Assembly (NCBI RefSeq): GCF_905475345.1
Contig: NC_066601.1
Span: 2,758,501-2,822,500 of the forward strand
Origin: Vespula vulgaris
Lineage: Eukaryota; Arthropoda; Insecta; Hymenoptera; Vespidae
Reading direction: 5' to 3'
DNA length: 64,000 nucleotides
Shown here: positions 53,808 through 64,000 of the stretch, piece after piece
How positions within the stretch are numbered: position 1 is the stretch's first letter
Layout of the letters: each line of letters opens with the position of its first letter
Program-made: the position numbers and the translations under genes
The notes under the pieces: generated by a model
Seen by the model: only the letters and a program-made list of their open reading frames with translations
Told to the model about the DNA's origin: nothing
Database searches by the model: none

Positions 53808-54292
53808 CGTTAGTAAATAAGAAAACAAGAAATTATATTATATTCTTGTTAAAACCATTTATTCGCCGCGTTGTTAGAATCATTAACACACTTTCGGCCA
53901 GTTCGGGAGAAGAGGATTGCGTTGCGATAAATATTGTTATGGTCGAAAGTGTGAATTTAAAAAATCGTCCTCTTCATCTTTACCGACGACTGTGAAGCTT
54001 CGTCTGGATATAATTACACGTAAGTATCTTTCTTTTTTCTAATCATTATTTCTCATTTATTATTCAAAACACGTGTTTTAATCATTTTCATTCATCGAAC
54101 ATATTTTTTGATATGGAACATATAATTAATCATATTTCGTCCTACTTTAATTATAGATCAATCAACGGATCATCGATTCAACGATTCATCGATTCAACGA
54201 TTCAATGATAATTTCAACCAACTTCACGACATCATTCAACCTCCTACGAGGGGGACGAGTGTTTTGGAGCCATCGCAGAACTTCTTAAGTAG
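53776..54292 (+). ncRNA. First exons of a putative long non-coding RNA
   Basis: Exon 1 runs from the predicted start at 53,776 to a strong donor (GTAAGTATCT at 54,020). The acceptor is at 54,155-54,156, and exon 2 (54,157-54,292) may end at a GTGAGT donor. Exon 1 has a 13-base inverted pair, 53,887-53,899 with 53,941-53,953 (one mismatch), that could form a long hairpin. Exon 2 starts with repeats of an ATTCAACGATTCATCG type. A frame of about 88 codons crosses the junction but has no ATG, and the ATG-led frames are 18 and 27 codons, so I call it non-coding. An old LTR-element fragment is an alternative. Confidence 0.45.
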
Positions 54293-57200
54293 TGAGTGAA
54301 AAATTTTAAGTTCCTCTGGTGCCCATCATGCCGAGGATGAAAGGTCCTTATCGGCACGGGTTACTGGTTGTATTCGCAGACGTCTCATGTCCGAAACGAG
54401 CAAAAGTGTCCGTGATTAAGATCTTTGATTTTATTCACGAGTGGTCCCTATATGTTTAGTTAGATATTTTCTTGTGCATATTTTATTATTGTTATTATTA
54501 TATATATATATATATAGATCAGGCCAGGGTTTTCTTGTTTCAAAATCATTTAATTTACAGTGCTGTTTATTAGCACTTTTTTCTCTCTTCGTTTTTGCTC
54601 GCGATATTAGTAATGAAATCGGGCATTTATTTACCCGATTTCGTATAAAGCATATAATGTGGTCTACGTTACATGCATTGCTTCGTACTTAGTCCATTTA
54701 ATCGCGATTTACTTCGATATTTCAAAATATCGATTTACCAACAAATGAGCAAGAAGACAAACCCCTTCCGCGACGGATAGATTCTGGCAGTTAAGTGGTG
54801 GATCATAATCCCGTTCTTTCATTAGAACAGCCATTTGATGAAAGGAGTCGTCCGAGGTTTTTTATTAAAATTATATATTTCTTAATAATGAAATTTCATA
54901 ACTGCATAATGCGTATGCATATATACGAGCTATGTGCATATTTCATCCCTCCATGTCAACGACTGCCTACCGCGGGTCGCTCAAAGGCCCTTAAGCGGTG
55001 CATACAGGTGGGGTTGCAAAACTATTTTTGCCACTTATTATTTTTTTACCACTTTTAGTGGTAAAACCCATATGTGGTGGTCACACTCATATGTGGTGAC
55101 CGCCTACCATCATCCATCCTTGCTTGAGCTCTTGCTAATAAGACGTGCAAAGAGACTCTAGAGTCACAGTCCGCTTAAATTTTTTTATATATATATTTTT
55201 ATATATTTTTTTATATCTTTTTTTATATATATTATAAATTAATCATTTTTTAGCTCAGGATTTTCAGCACTAATATACTAATACCCCTTTCCCCCCATGC
55301 TTTCTGCGTTCTCATCCATGCGTTTAACCCAGGTGTTACTCGTGTGGGTGAGAAACAGTCAGTGTGGATTTAGTTTTAAGTTTCCTTTTCAGCGACTGTC
55401 ATTGTGCTGGTGATTGCACGGTGTACCTTGCACTTGTATGTGCGTTTTAGGAAGTGCATTGTACATCGTTTCGCGATAACTTTTAAATAGATATAGTAGA
55501 TATCTAATATATAATTATATTAATATCGATTTGCTTAATAGTTAGCACATTCTTGTGGAAAATTTTAAATACTCGTATATATTACTAGTATCTATACGTA
55601 TACTAGTATGTACTAGTATTTTTGCTTTAGTCATATATGCAATAATCATTAGCCTTGGCAGTCGATTTCAGCAATTGGTACGTACTCCTCATATATTAGA
55701 AAAAATACGCGGTTGAACTAGGGTGTCGGAGGTGCCCCGGGGCATGCTCTCTAGTGTAGGCTTTTGCACCCTGGTGGAGTGTGAGAGAACCGTGGAGTGT
55801 ATGTGTTGGTGTGAATGTTTGCACTTTTTAAATATAGGTCATAGGCAGGCAGGTAGCATACTTTTCTGAGTGAATGTTTCAATTAAGTTTAAGTAGGTAG
55901 GGACCGGGTAAGGATGCGATTCCCACTCAGAAGTGGGAAGTCCTTTCTCCGGGGATTTGTGAAGTTTCAGCAAATTTTACGATCCTTCAGCAAGGCTGAA
56001 TTTTTATCTTTGTCTTCTTATTTTTTTTTAATTTTTTTTTCTTACATCTTTTGCTGACACTTTGCATCGCACGATATATCAGTATCAAACAGTTCGAAAA
56101 ACTTTGCACCCGATGAGAACATCAGATACATCCCATATCTTTTGAACTTGGCAAAGGATTTTGAATTTGTTCGATACTTAGTTTTAAATTAATTCTTGCA
56201 CTTCGCGATTCTTAAAATATTTATATTTCTTATTATCTACTATCTATATATTTCTTACTATCTATATATTTCTTATTTAGAAATAGAATATACCTACATA
56301 AATAAAATGGAAGTATTACAATTCTTGTGATCTTGACATTTTACCGAAACTATATCCATCTTTTAAGTGCAACGAGTTAATATTAGTTTGTAATAGGTTC
56401 ATCGACTAGACTGAATATTATATCTGCTGGAGCATTCGATTAAATGTGCCTGTGTTATTGCGTACGGTTGGTGGATTCTTTGAGTCCATTGATCGTCCAC
56501 AGGCTAGGATAGCCTTACGGTTCGAATATTTATATACGAATATTTTACTTTTATTTTTTATTTTTTTTTAATCGGATAAATAAATAAATGAATAAATAAA
56601 TAACAATCGTTAGAAAATCGAGACGCACCTAGGCAGAGTAGAAAACGCAGTTGAGAATACGTGTTGGGACTCGTCAGTGCCGTTTGGGGTGATTCATTCG
56701 CGAATTTTGCCATACTACAGTGGTTATACTATTTAGAAGAAATCGATACTTTACGTTGCAAGCGCTTACCGCTCGTTAGGTTAAGTTAAAAAAAAAGAAA
56801 AAACCAAAAACAGAATAACCTGCGTGCGAAAATGTGTTTTTCACTTCCCAACCCCTTAGCTTGCGACTATTGCGTCTCGTTCAATGCGTGCGTTTACACG
56901 AGTGGTTTGAGTCTTGTTACCTAAAGTGAGATCAGGTCGGGATTAGGTCGGTTTAGCTTAGGGACGATTTCATTCTTGTAGTAGCAACCACTGCAGTATG
57001 TCAATTTTTGTGGGTGGGTTGCTTCGAACGGTAGGGCGTTTTTTGATACGTAAACTTAGCTTGCGTCGCACGTAAGGAATGCTCCAATGCAGTGGTTAGG
57101 GCACGAAGCAAGAAGTGGCTATTTGCTGAAGAGGCCCCCACTTATTGTGGCTCAAGAGGGCAACTATTGACTATAAGTCATTTTTCAAAGGTAGACGGCA

Positions 57201-57300
57201 TGTCGAACCCTTCGTTAATGGCTTATGGTCTTATCAAAATCCCTTTTACCCTTTTACCACGTTGACACTTATGCTCGTAGTAGTTTGTTCCTGGACGGAG
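54293..57300 (+). other. Body of the putative lncRNA locus: hairpin-rich, no ORF
   Basis: GC-richer patches alternate with AT-rich ones, and no believable protein frame is present. Visible foldbacks: TTTTACCACT with AGTGGTAAAA around a TTT loop (55,044-55,066); GGTGGTCAC with GTGACCGCC (55,076-55,104); TTCCCACT with AGTGGGAA around CAGA (55,920-55,939); CCTT-CAGC-AAGG (55,984-55,995); AGGCTA-GGA-TAGCCT near 56,506-56,520. The stretch 54,895-55,115 is diverged but similar to 57,885-57,985, indicating internal duplication. Confidence 0.5.
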
Positions 57301-57354
57301 ATGATGGACCATTCCATCTCCTTGCTACGGCGTTCCACACTCGCGTTCGTGAAA

Positions 57355-57735
57355 AATCAGAGTCTTTGCGATTAGAGTCAAGTTTTTACAGTTAGTTATT
57401 AATTAATAGAGTTTTTGCAATTTTTTCTTAAAGTAAAGTCGAGTCATTGTATTTTTTCAAAGTAGAGTCAATTCTTCATTTCAGAGTAAAATCGAACCCT
57501 TTGCATTTTTTATTTTTATTTTTATTTTTTTTTCCTAATTAAAGTCAAGCCCTCCCTCTTTTCATTTTAAATTAAAGTCGAGTCATTGCATTTTTCTTTT
57601 TAAATTAAAGTCGAGCCCTTGCATTTTCCTTTTTAAATTAAAGTCGAGCCCTTGCATTTTTTCTGTTTTAAATTAAAGTCGAGTCCTTGCATTTTAAAGT
57701 TTTAAGGTAGAGTCTTTTCTTGCAGTAGATTTTTA
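57355..57735 (+). repeat. About 38-bp minisatellite, AAAGTCGAGYCCTTGCATTT core
   Basis: Roughly nine copies. The right-hand four are clean, with TTTTAAATTAAAGTCGAG then CCTTGCATTTT; the left ones decay to forms such as AGAGTCAAGTTTTTACAG. It lies directly upstream of the hairpin array. Confidence 0.75.
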
Positions 57736-57797
57736 GTTACAAAAATAAAGTCACGCTCGTTAAATATTGTGTGGACGTCCCTGACCTGCAGCAGCAT

Positions 57798-58940
57798 TGC
57801 ACTCAGGAGTGCATTTGGATACCCAAGCATGTTGATTTTTAATTCAGAATAATCATATTTTAATCATTTTTTCTTTCATGTTCATAATTTCATAATGTGT
57901 ATGTATATATACGAGATATATGCATATTTCAATGTCAACACAGCTTTACCACGAGTTGCAAAATGACTCTTATGTGGTAATCATTATCATTATCATTCCT
58001 ATCCTCACCCTCATTATCTTTTTGCAATACGATTCTGATTATTCTGATTGATCTGATTAATCGGATTATTCTGATTATTCTGTCTAGTTTGGTTATTCTG
58101 ATTAAAAATCTACAAGACTTGATGACGAATCAGAATGCCTGCATTCAGGAATGCAGATGAATATATAAAATGGCAGTTAGCACTCAGGAGTGCACATTAA
58201 AATATGTCAAGGGTATGCATTTTTATTCCAAAATTATCAACAAATGAATATGAGATGAAGGATTTGATAAATATATATATATGAAAGAGGGAGAAAGAGA
58301 GAGAGAGAGAGGAAAAAGAAGGAGTATTTTTATTATATATATAAACGTTTCATAAGAAATATTAAGAAGATATAATGAATGGTACAAAGATTATTAATAA
58401 ATGTTTATACATATTTGAAAGAAATATAAATATTTTTTGGAATAAAAAGGCATAACTTTTGGTATATAAATGAGATGAATAAAATGGCTTACCTGCACTC
58501 AGGAGTGCATATGAAAGGTTCACAGTAAGTACATGATTGCATTCAGGAATGCAAATGAACAAATTATAGTAAGGATATACATTTCACATTCGGAATGATC
58601 AAAAATTGATGAATGAATGCACTAATAAGGATACTTAATAAAGAAATATATAAATACATCAATCTCTGATAATATTTTTTTCAATATATTAAACCTGTCT
58701 ACTAATAAATAAATGAAATTTTATTTTATTTCATATATAATAATTGAATGATATTTAAATGGTGCAAATGAATCAAAAGAAACTTTGAATCATTCTGATA
58801 AAAAATGTGTAAGCTTTGCTAGATGAATGAAGCGACAAAATGGCAGCCAGCACTCAGGAGTGCATATTAAAATATGTCAAGGGTATACATATTTATTCCA
58901 AAATTATCAACAAATAAATATGAGGTGAAAGACTTAATAA

Positions 58941-58981
<41 letters not shown>

Positions 58982-59603
58982 AAGAGGGAGTATTTTTATT
59001 ATATATATAAAAGTTTCATAAGAAATATTAAGAAGATATAATGAATGGTACAAAGATTATTAATAAATGTTTATACATATTTGAAAGAAATATAAATATT
59101 TTTTGGAATAAAAATGTATAAGTCTTGGTATATAAATGGAGCGATTGAAATGGCTTGCCTGCACTCAGGAGTGCATATGATAGGTCACAGTAAGTACATG
59201 CCTGCATTCAGGAATGCAGATGAACATATAGTAAGGATATACATTTCTCGTTGCGAATGATCAAAATGAAAATGCACTTACAAAATTATATAATAAATAA
59301 ATATTTAAATAATATAGACTTATATAATTTTTTTTTAAATAATATCTCTTTAATAATAAATATAGATTTTTTACTCTTTCTATATTCTTTCTAATACAAT
59401 AAAATGTATTTATATTTTAATAGAGTGCAAGTGAATGAAAAGAAAATTTGAATCATTCTAAATTAGAAATATATAGATCTTGCTAAGCGAGCGATATGAT
59501 ACAAAAATAACAGCCTTGCACTCAGGAGTGCATAAAATATGTCAAGGGTATACATTTTTATTCCGAAATTATCAACGAGTGAATATAAAATGAATTCACG
59601 AGA

Positions 59604-59653
<50 letters not shown>

Positions 59654-59662
59654 AAGAAAGAG

Positions 59663-59707
<45 letters not shown>

Positions 59708-59942
59708 AGAGGGAGTATTTTTATTATACATATGAAAGTTTCATAAGAAATATTAAGAAGATATAATGAAACATATACAGATTATTATCATATGTTTATA
59801 CATATTTGGGAGAAATATGATTATTTTTTCGAATAAAAATGTATAAGTCTTGGTATATAAATGAAATGAAAAGGCTGACCCACACTCAGGAGTGTGGTTA
59901 AAAATAGTTCAGAATAGGGACAGGTCTGCATTCAGGAATGCG
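57798..59942 (+). ncRNA. Array of eleven CAGG-loop hairpins
   Basis: Each is a 5-7-bp stem closed by U-A around an invariant CAGG. Type A (ACT/AGT inner stem): 57,798-57,813, 58,180-58,193, 58,494-58,509, 58,850-58,863, 59,160-59,175, 59,517-59,532, 59,880-59,897. Type B (ATT/AAT): 58,139-58,156, 58,537-58,554, 59,202-59,219, 59,928-59,941. Stems vary while pairing is kept: TGCACT/AGTGCA, CCACACT/AGTGTGG, CTGCATT/AATGCAG, TTGCATT/AATGCAA. An upstream relative at 55,920 has loop CAGA. CNGG loops are the recognised form for Smaug/Vts1 SAM domains; a link to Smaug is inference. Confidence 0.6.
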
Positions 59943-59960
59943 CCTGGATACTCAAGCATA
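58139..59960 (+). repeat. Tandem repeat of about 667 bp carrying the hairpins
   Basis: Landmarks such as AATATGTCAAGGGTATACAT recur at about 58,201, 58,871 and 59,535, giving periods of about 670 and 664. Each unit has a type A hairpin, a GA microsatellite, a conserved AT-rich block (AGAAATATTAAGAAGATATA), then another A and a B hairpin about 43 bases apart. Two units have GTAAGTACATG between them. The segments after the first hairpin (57,814-58,110) and after the last (59,943-60,240) are also similar to each other. Confidence 0.8.
59610..59708. repeat. (TA)n then (GA)n microsatellite within the third unit
   Basis: The GA tract is at the same place in each 667-bp unit (also about 58,285-58,312 and 58,947-58,978). 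The long TA tract is specific to this unit. Confidence 0.85.
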
Positions 59961-61799
59961 TAGATTTTTATTTCAGAATAATTATAAATTTTTTACATGA
60001 TTATTAGTAAATTAATCATTCTTTCTATATCTTTTTTATATATGTATATTCGCTTTTGATGATTATATTTTTATATATATATATATACTTTATTCAATGA
60101 TAACACTATTTTTTTCACAAGTTATAGAACGGCTCATTTATTGTAAGAGTCATTTTATACCTTGTATAAATATAATCATCATTTTATGTAGATTCCAATT
60201 ATTCTGATTAAATATCTATAAGACTTGATGTAGTTAGGGAAGTTAAGATTTTTATGTTTAAGGATAATATGTTGAAGCAAGCAGTGGCGATAAAATAAAT
60301 TCGTAAGAATAAAATATAAGAATATATTTGAAATATTTTATTTCTTATATTTTTAATTATGTTTTAATTATTTCTTATATATCTTTCTTTAATATTTCAT
60401 ATAGAATTACTATTTTATATGCATTTGTGCATATGTGCTTCTAAAATATATATTTATAATAAATATACATATTTATATGCATATGTGTTTCTAAAATTGT
60501 GAAAATGTTCTACTATATTTATTATAATGTAATAGATAAGAAAGTGTCTTATATATAAATGATGTAATATGTACATCAGACACTTGATGTAACTGTATAC
60601 TTCGCGTTAGTATAAACGTAATAAAACAAGATAAAATAAGATATGTGTAATTTATTGGTTAAATTTAGATTTAATCTCGTTATGGATATGATTATGGCAG
60701 TATATAAAATTGTGTATACATTTTGTAATGCGACACAAGGTGCAGTATATGCTTGCTCTATCTTTTTTAAACGGGACTTAAATTAATTATTTTACATTGT
60801 GAAATATTCAGAATATTCTTTTTTCACTATACTTTCTTTTTTCATAACGTTTCTTGAATAATTTGCAAAGTGTATTAAATTAAAAACGGAATTAAAAATT
60901 AATCTGTAAATGTATTAAACAATTGACAATTTCGTATGCATTTTTTTTTTTATTTATATATTTGTATATAAAAGCCACGCATAATTTCGTAATTTTGTTT
61001 AAATGTAAAACGTATTTTTTAATGCATCGAGAAATCGAAATATTCATTGCTTAATTTTTTTGTCATTTTAATATTTATTTTTTCTTATTTCAGCATTACA
61101 ATCTGTGGCTTAAAATATATACTATTAGATTTTTGTGTTAATTAAATTATCAAAAGTGAAAATATTTGGCCATGGATTGTATATACGATTACATCTTTCC
61201 ACACATGCCCTTTTATATAATTTTTTGTTACAGATAGTTTTACATAAAGCTACAAGGTTAAATATTGGAAAATATTTCTTTATCAATGGGATTAAAAACA
61301 ACATCAAGAATAACATTTCAAGATTGTTAATACTGTCATAGTATATGACATAAAAATAAATTAATAAATATTATAGATGCACTATATAAAATAAATTTCT
61401 GTTTCAGGTTTTTCAGAGGCTTTAATCAACAACGAATCAAAAGAAAACAATAATATAATTAAATTGCGAAGGACGTCAATGAAGAATTGCAGTTATAAAA
61501 AAGAAAAAGCAATGGAAGATGAAATATCTGCAATTATTTTTTTTATTCCTTTGAAATATTGAAGAAATTTGTAATTAATTTTCACAGATTATGTTTTCTG
61601 TTACAGGAAATATCGTTTAAATTGGCAAGATTCGATTCCTCTCTGTTGGTTTTTGTTTTCGAGAATGAATGAATGAATGAGTGAGTGAGTGTGTGTGTGT
61701 GTGTGTGTATGTAAAATATACTGTGTGTATATGTTATATATATGTTTTCTTAATATATGTTCTATTTTCAGAATATAATAATATCATAAATTTCTTATG
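59961..61799. other. AT-rich segment between the hairpin array and the 95-bp repeats
   Basis: No ORF, RNA gene or clear repeat beyond the similarity of 59,943-60,240 to 57,814-58,110. A GAATGAATGAGTGAGTGTG microsatellite lies at 61,665-61,708. Confidence 0.6.
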
Positions 61800-62305
61800 T
61801 CCACAGGTTACCATAGGTTACTGGTCCATTACATAAAATTTGCAAATTAATTTTGATTGTTTTATTTTAATTATAAAATGTTTCATGTTCACAAAGGTCA
61901 TTCTCATATAAATCACACAAAGTTTAATCTTCACAAAGTCATTTCTCATATAAAATTTGTATATTATTTTAATTGCTTGGTGTTTAATTATAAAATGATG
62001 TTTTATATTCACAGGTAACTGCTGATTTGTTATATAAAATTTGCTTATTTTTTATTTTATTTTATTTTTATTACTTCTTGTTTAATTATGAAATGGTTTA
62101 AATGTTTCAGGCTCCCATGTGACTGTTAATTTATTACATAAAATTCGCGTAGTATTTTGATTGCTTGTTTAATTATAAAATGGTTCAGATGTTTTATGTT
62201 TACAGGTGGCTGCCGGTTTATTATATGAAATTTGCATATTATTTTAATTACTTGTTATTTAATTATAAAATGTCCTAGATGTTTTATGTTCACAGGTAGT
62301 TGAGC
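61800..62305 (+). repeat. About 95-bp tandem repeats starting with CACAGGT
   Basis: About six diverged copies of a unit that begins TTCACAGGTNNCTG, continues TTATATAAAATTTGC, and ends TTTAATTATAAAATG then a T-rich run. Starts are near 61,803, 61,932, 62,013, 62,106, 62,203 and 62,294. Each start looks like a 3' splice site (pyrimidine run then CAG). Confidence 0.7.
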
Positions 62306-62785
62306 CATTTACATCACCTGAAGAAATTGTATGGATGGAATATATATGGAATATATATGGAATTAAATGCTGAATGAAATACAGTGGTGTAACAAAAATG
62401 AATTCATCAATCTCGTATTTTTTTCAGGATTAAATTATTTTTATTATGTTTCAGATAACAAGAAGATATCTTCATAATATTATATATTCTTATGTTTTCA
62501 GTTTTAGCATAATGCGATCGATTGGAATAGAGTTTCATAAATATGTTTAAAGAGCTCTCTTCCTTCGCGGGTAGGTAGGTCGATATCAAACGGATTCATA
62601 AATTTTGGTCTAATCTCGATCGATTAGAAAAAATTTTTGATTCATTTCGCGATTGTTGATTTTGTTTTTTTCCAAATTATAATTTTTTCTAAATTATTAT
62701 ATCTTGTAGAATATATTCTATATTCTATATTCCAAATTATTCTATGTCTATATTGGTTCTAAAATAATTAATAGTAGAGTCATAG

Positions 62786-62893
62786 CCCGTGGGTCTCCGT
62801 ATGCAGCAACCTCCAAGCGGTGAGACCTGGTAAATCGGTATTGTTTGAGATGTATTTTCAAATACAAAGCAAGCACTACCGAGCTAATGGCTG
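62786..62893 (+). ncRNA. Structured RNA element, copy 2
   Basis: Same order as copy 1: stem 1 62,791-62,797 with 62,822-62,828, stem 2 62,836-62,847 with 62,870-62,881, stem 3 AGCT-AAT-GGCT at 62,882-62,892. The linear blocks GCAGCAACCTCC and AAATCGGTATTG are identical to copy 1, while the stems have diverged with pairing kept. Same orientation as copy 1, 9.9 kb downstream. Confidence 0.6.
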
Positions 62894-62899
62894 CATTTA

Positions 62900-64000
62900 A
62901 ATTCAATCAAAATTTATTATATTCTATGATGATTTTCTGTATCTTTTCATAGTGTTTCAAAGTCTTGCACTTAAATATTTCATGATATAAATTATGCAAA
63001 TTATTTTCTTTTTAGATTACATATTTAAAATTTAAATGTATATTTAAAAGAGACATGTACATTGAACAGAGATACCGTTTTATTATTTAATGTATTAATT
63101 ATTACATTTACTTTTCAGTTTCTATCAATGTGCCGGTCACGATCGCGTTAACATAAATCAGCATCCAACTTGAAAAAAAAAAAAAAATAAACGGATTAGG
63201 GAAGGAGATAGGATGTGGATTCTTATCGAAAAGGTACCCCATTAAGTTAGCCAGAGGAATTGCGCAAATCACAGGGACACAAGAATTCGGGTGGAGAGAG
63301 TGAGAGCGAAAGCATGTAATCTAATGGAGCGAGAGTTACGTAATGCCCGTTCTTTTTTCTCTAGGGTATGTCACAAAGAGTGGTAGTATGGAGGCTGCTG
63401 GTAGTGGTGTCCTCCAACCCCAAGGGAGAAGGCGACATCCGTTGATTTATATCGACCGATGACCCAAAGTAAAGCAGCTCTTACTAACGGGTCAACACCT
63501 TCATTTCTACCCTCTGCTTCAAGGTTTCGCTTCGTTCAGAGATTATTTTTCTATCCCTCTCTCTTTCTCATTTCCTCTCTCCCATCCATTCTCTGTCTCT
63601 CACTCTCTCACTCTCTCTCTCTCTCTCTGCTTTGTTCTTTTACATAATGTTAACTCGACATCGAGACTAATTAACAATCAAGTATTTGTGAACATTTCCA
63701 TTGTTAGCGAATTTTAACAATTTCTCTTTTTCATTTCCAATGTATATATAATATATAGAGGATTTAATTAAGGACTAATTGTTATTAGTTAAATACGTTT
63801 TTATGTAATACGATTTTTCTTTAATTTTTTTTTATAATTAATCGTGTATTCTGATAAATGTTTTTTTAAAGAATCATTCATTATATTCAAACGGAATCAA
63901 GGAGAGATTAGTACGAAATACTTATTAGGATAGAATCGTATTGACGATTTAAATTCATAATTTTATTTAATAATTAACAGCACGGAATTACGCACAAATC
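62900..64000. other. Right end of the window
   Basis: AT-rich except for a GC-richer island at about 63,185-63,480, followed by a CT tract (63,555-63,628). The island contains an acceptor-like TTCTCTAG (to 63,364) on + and short open frames, but nothing I recognise. It does not match the missing N-terminus of mtt on -. Confidence 0.5.

Noticed and set aside
53776..54292. A protein-coding gene starting at the 53,776 promoter
   Set aside because: The open frame across the splice has no ATG and follows a TAA at 53,884-53,886; ATG-led frames are under 30 codons.
57145..57375. 76-codon frame (MWLKRATIDYKSFFKGRRHV)
   Set aside because: No recognisable family, no splice context, and it lies in a region of internal repeats and hairpins.
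52884..62893. tRNA-derived SINE on the - strand (a box-A-like TAGCTCGGTAGTGC in the reverse complement of copy 2)
   Set aside because: Box spacing is wrong, a proper box B is missing, and compensatory changes with G-U pairs favour a + strand RNA.

Overview
The window is animal nuclear DNA from an insect, most likely a hymenopteran (bee, wasp or ant). The evidence is compact, intron-split orthologues of Drosophila genes, an AT-rich background, and very many CT/GA, AT and TTA microsatellites. The order is my inference. I can read four protein-coding genes exon by exon, and every exon junction I list keeps the reading frame. There are no bacterial features, rRNA or tRNA genes, or CRISPR arrays.

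Layout. Positions 1-10,219 hold no supported coding exon; they are rich in polypyrimidine/polypurine tracts and form the 5' region of cubitus interruptus (ci). ci/Gli, the Hedgehog-pathway zinc-finger factor, runs on + from 10,220 to 22,543 in 11 visible coding exons; its N-terminus is not identified. After a long AT-rich 3' stretch comes an ACAP/CenB1A-type Arf-GAP on - (30,790-27,170, 12 exons, 900 residues). COP9 signalosome subunit 7 is on + (32,186-33,113). A metabotropic-glutamate-like receptor of the mangetout (mtt/mXR) type is on - (51,870-37,457, 13 exons). Its first exons lie upstream, probably beyond the window.

The most unusual part is 52.8-62.9 kb, upstream of and antisense to the visible mtt exons. 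It holds no long ORF but shows the marks of a structured long non-coding RNA on +. These are an Inr plus DPE core promoter (53,774-53,807) and two exons joined by good splice sites. Three direct-repeat arrays lie further along. Eleven short hairpins share an invariant CAGG loop while their stems differ by complementary changes (57.8-59.95 kb). Two diverged copies of a roughly 105-base three-hairpin element bracket the region, with four fully compensatory base pairs. The CAGG loop fits the CNGG loop bound by Smaug-type SAM domains, which makes a Smaug-binding RNA a testable guess.

Smaller points are a possible alternative last exon of CSN7 with four in-frame 21-nt tandem acceptor sites, a possible truncated Ci isoform by intron retention, a family of about 115-bp mariner-like MITEs in mtt introns, and an inverted-repeat element at 48.3-48.6 kb. 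The four protein genes are not obviously functionally linked.
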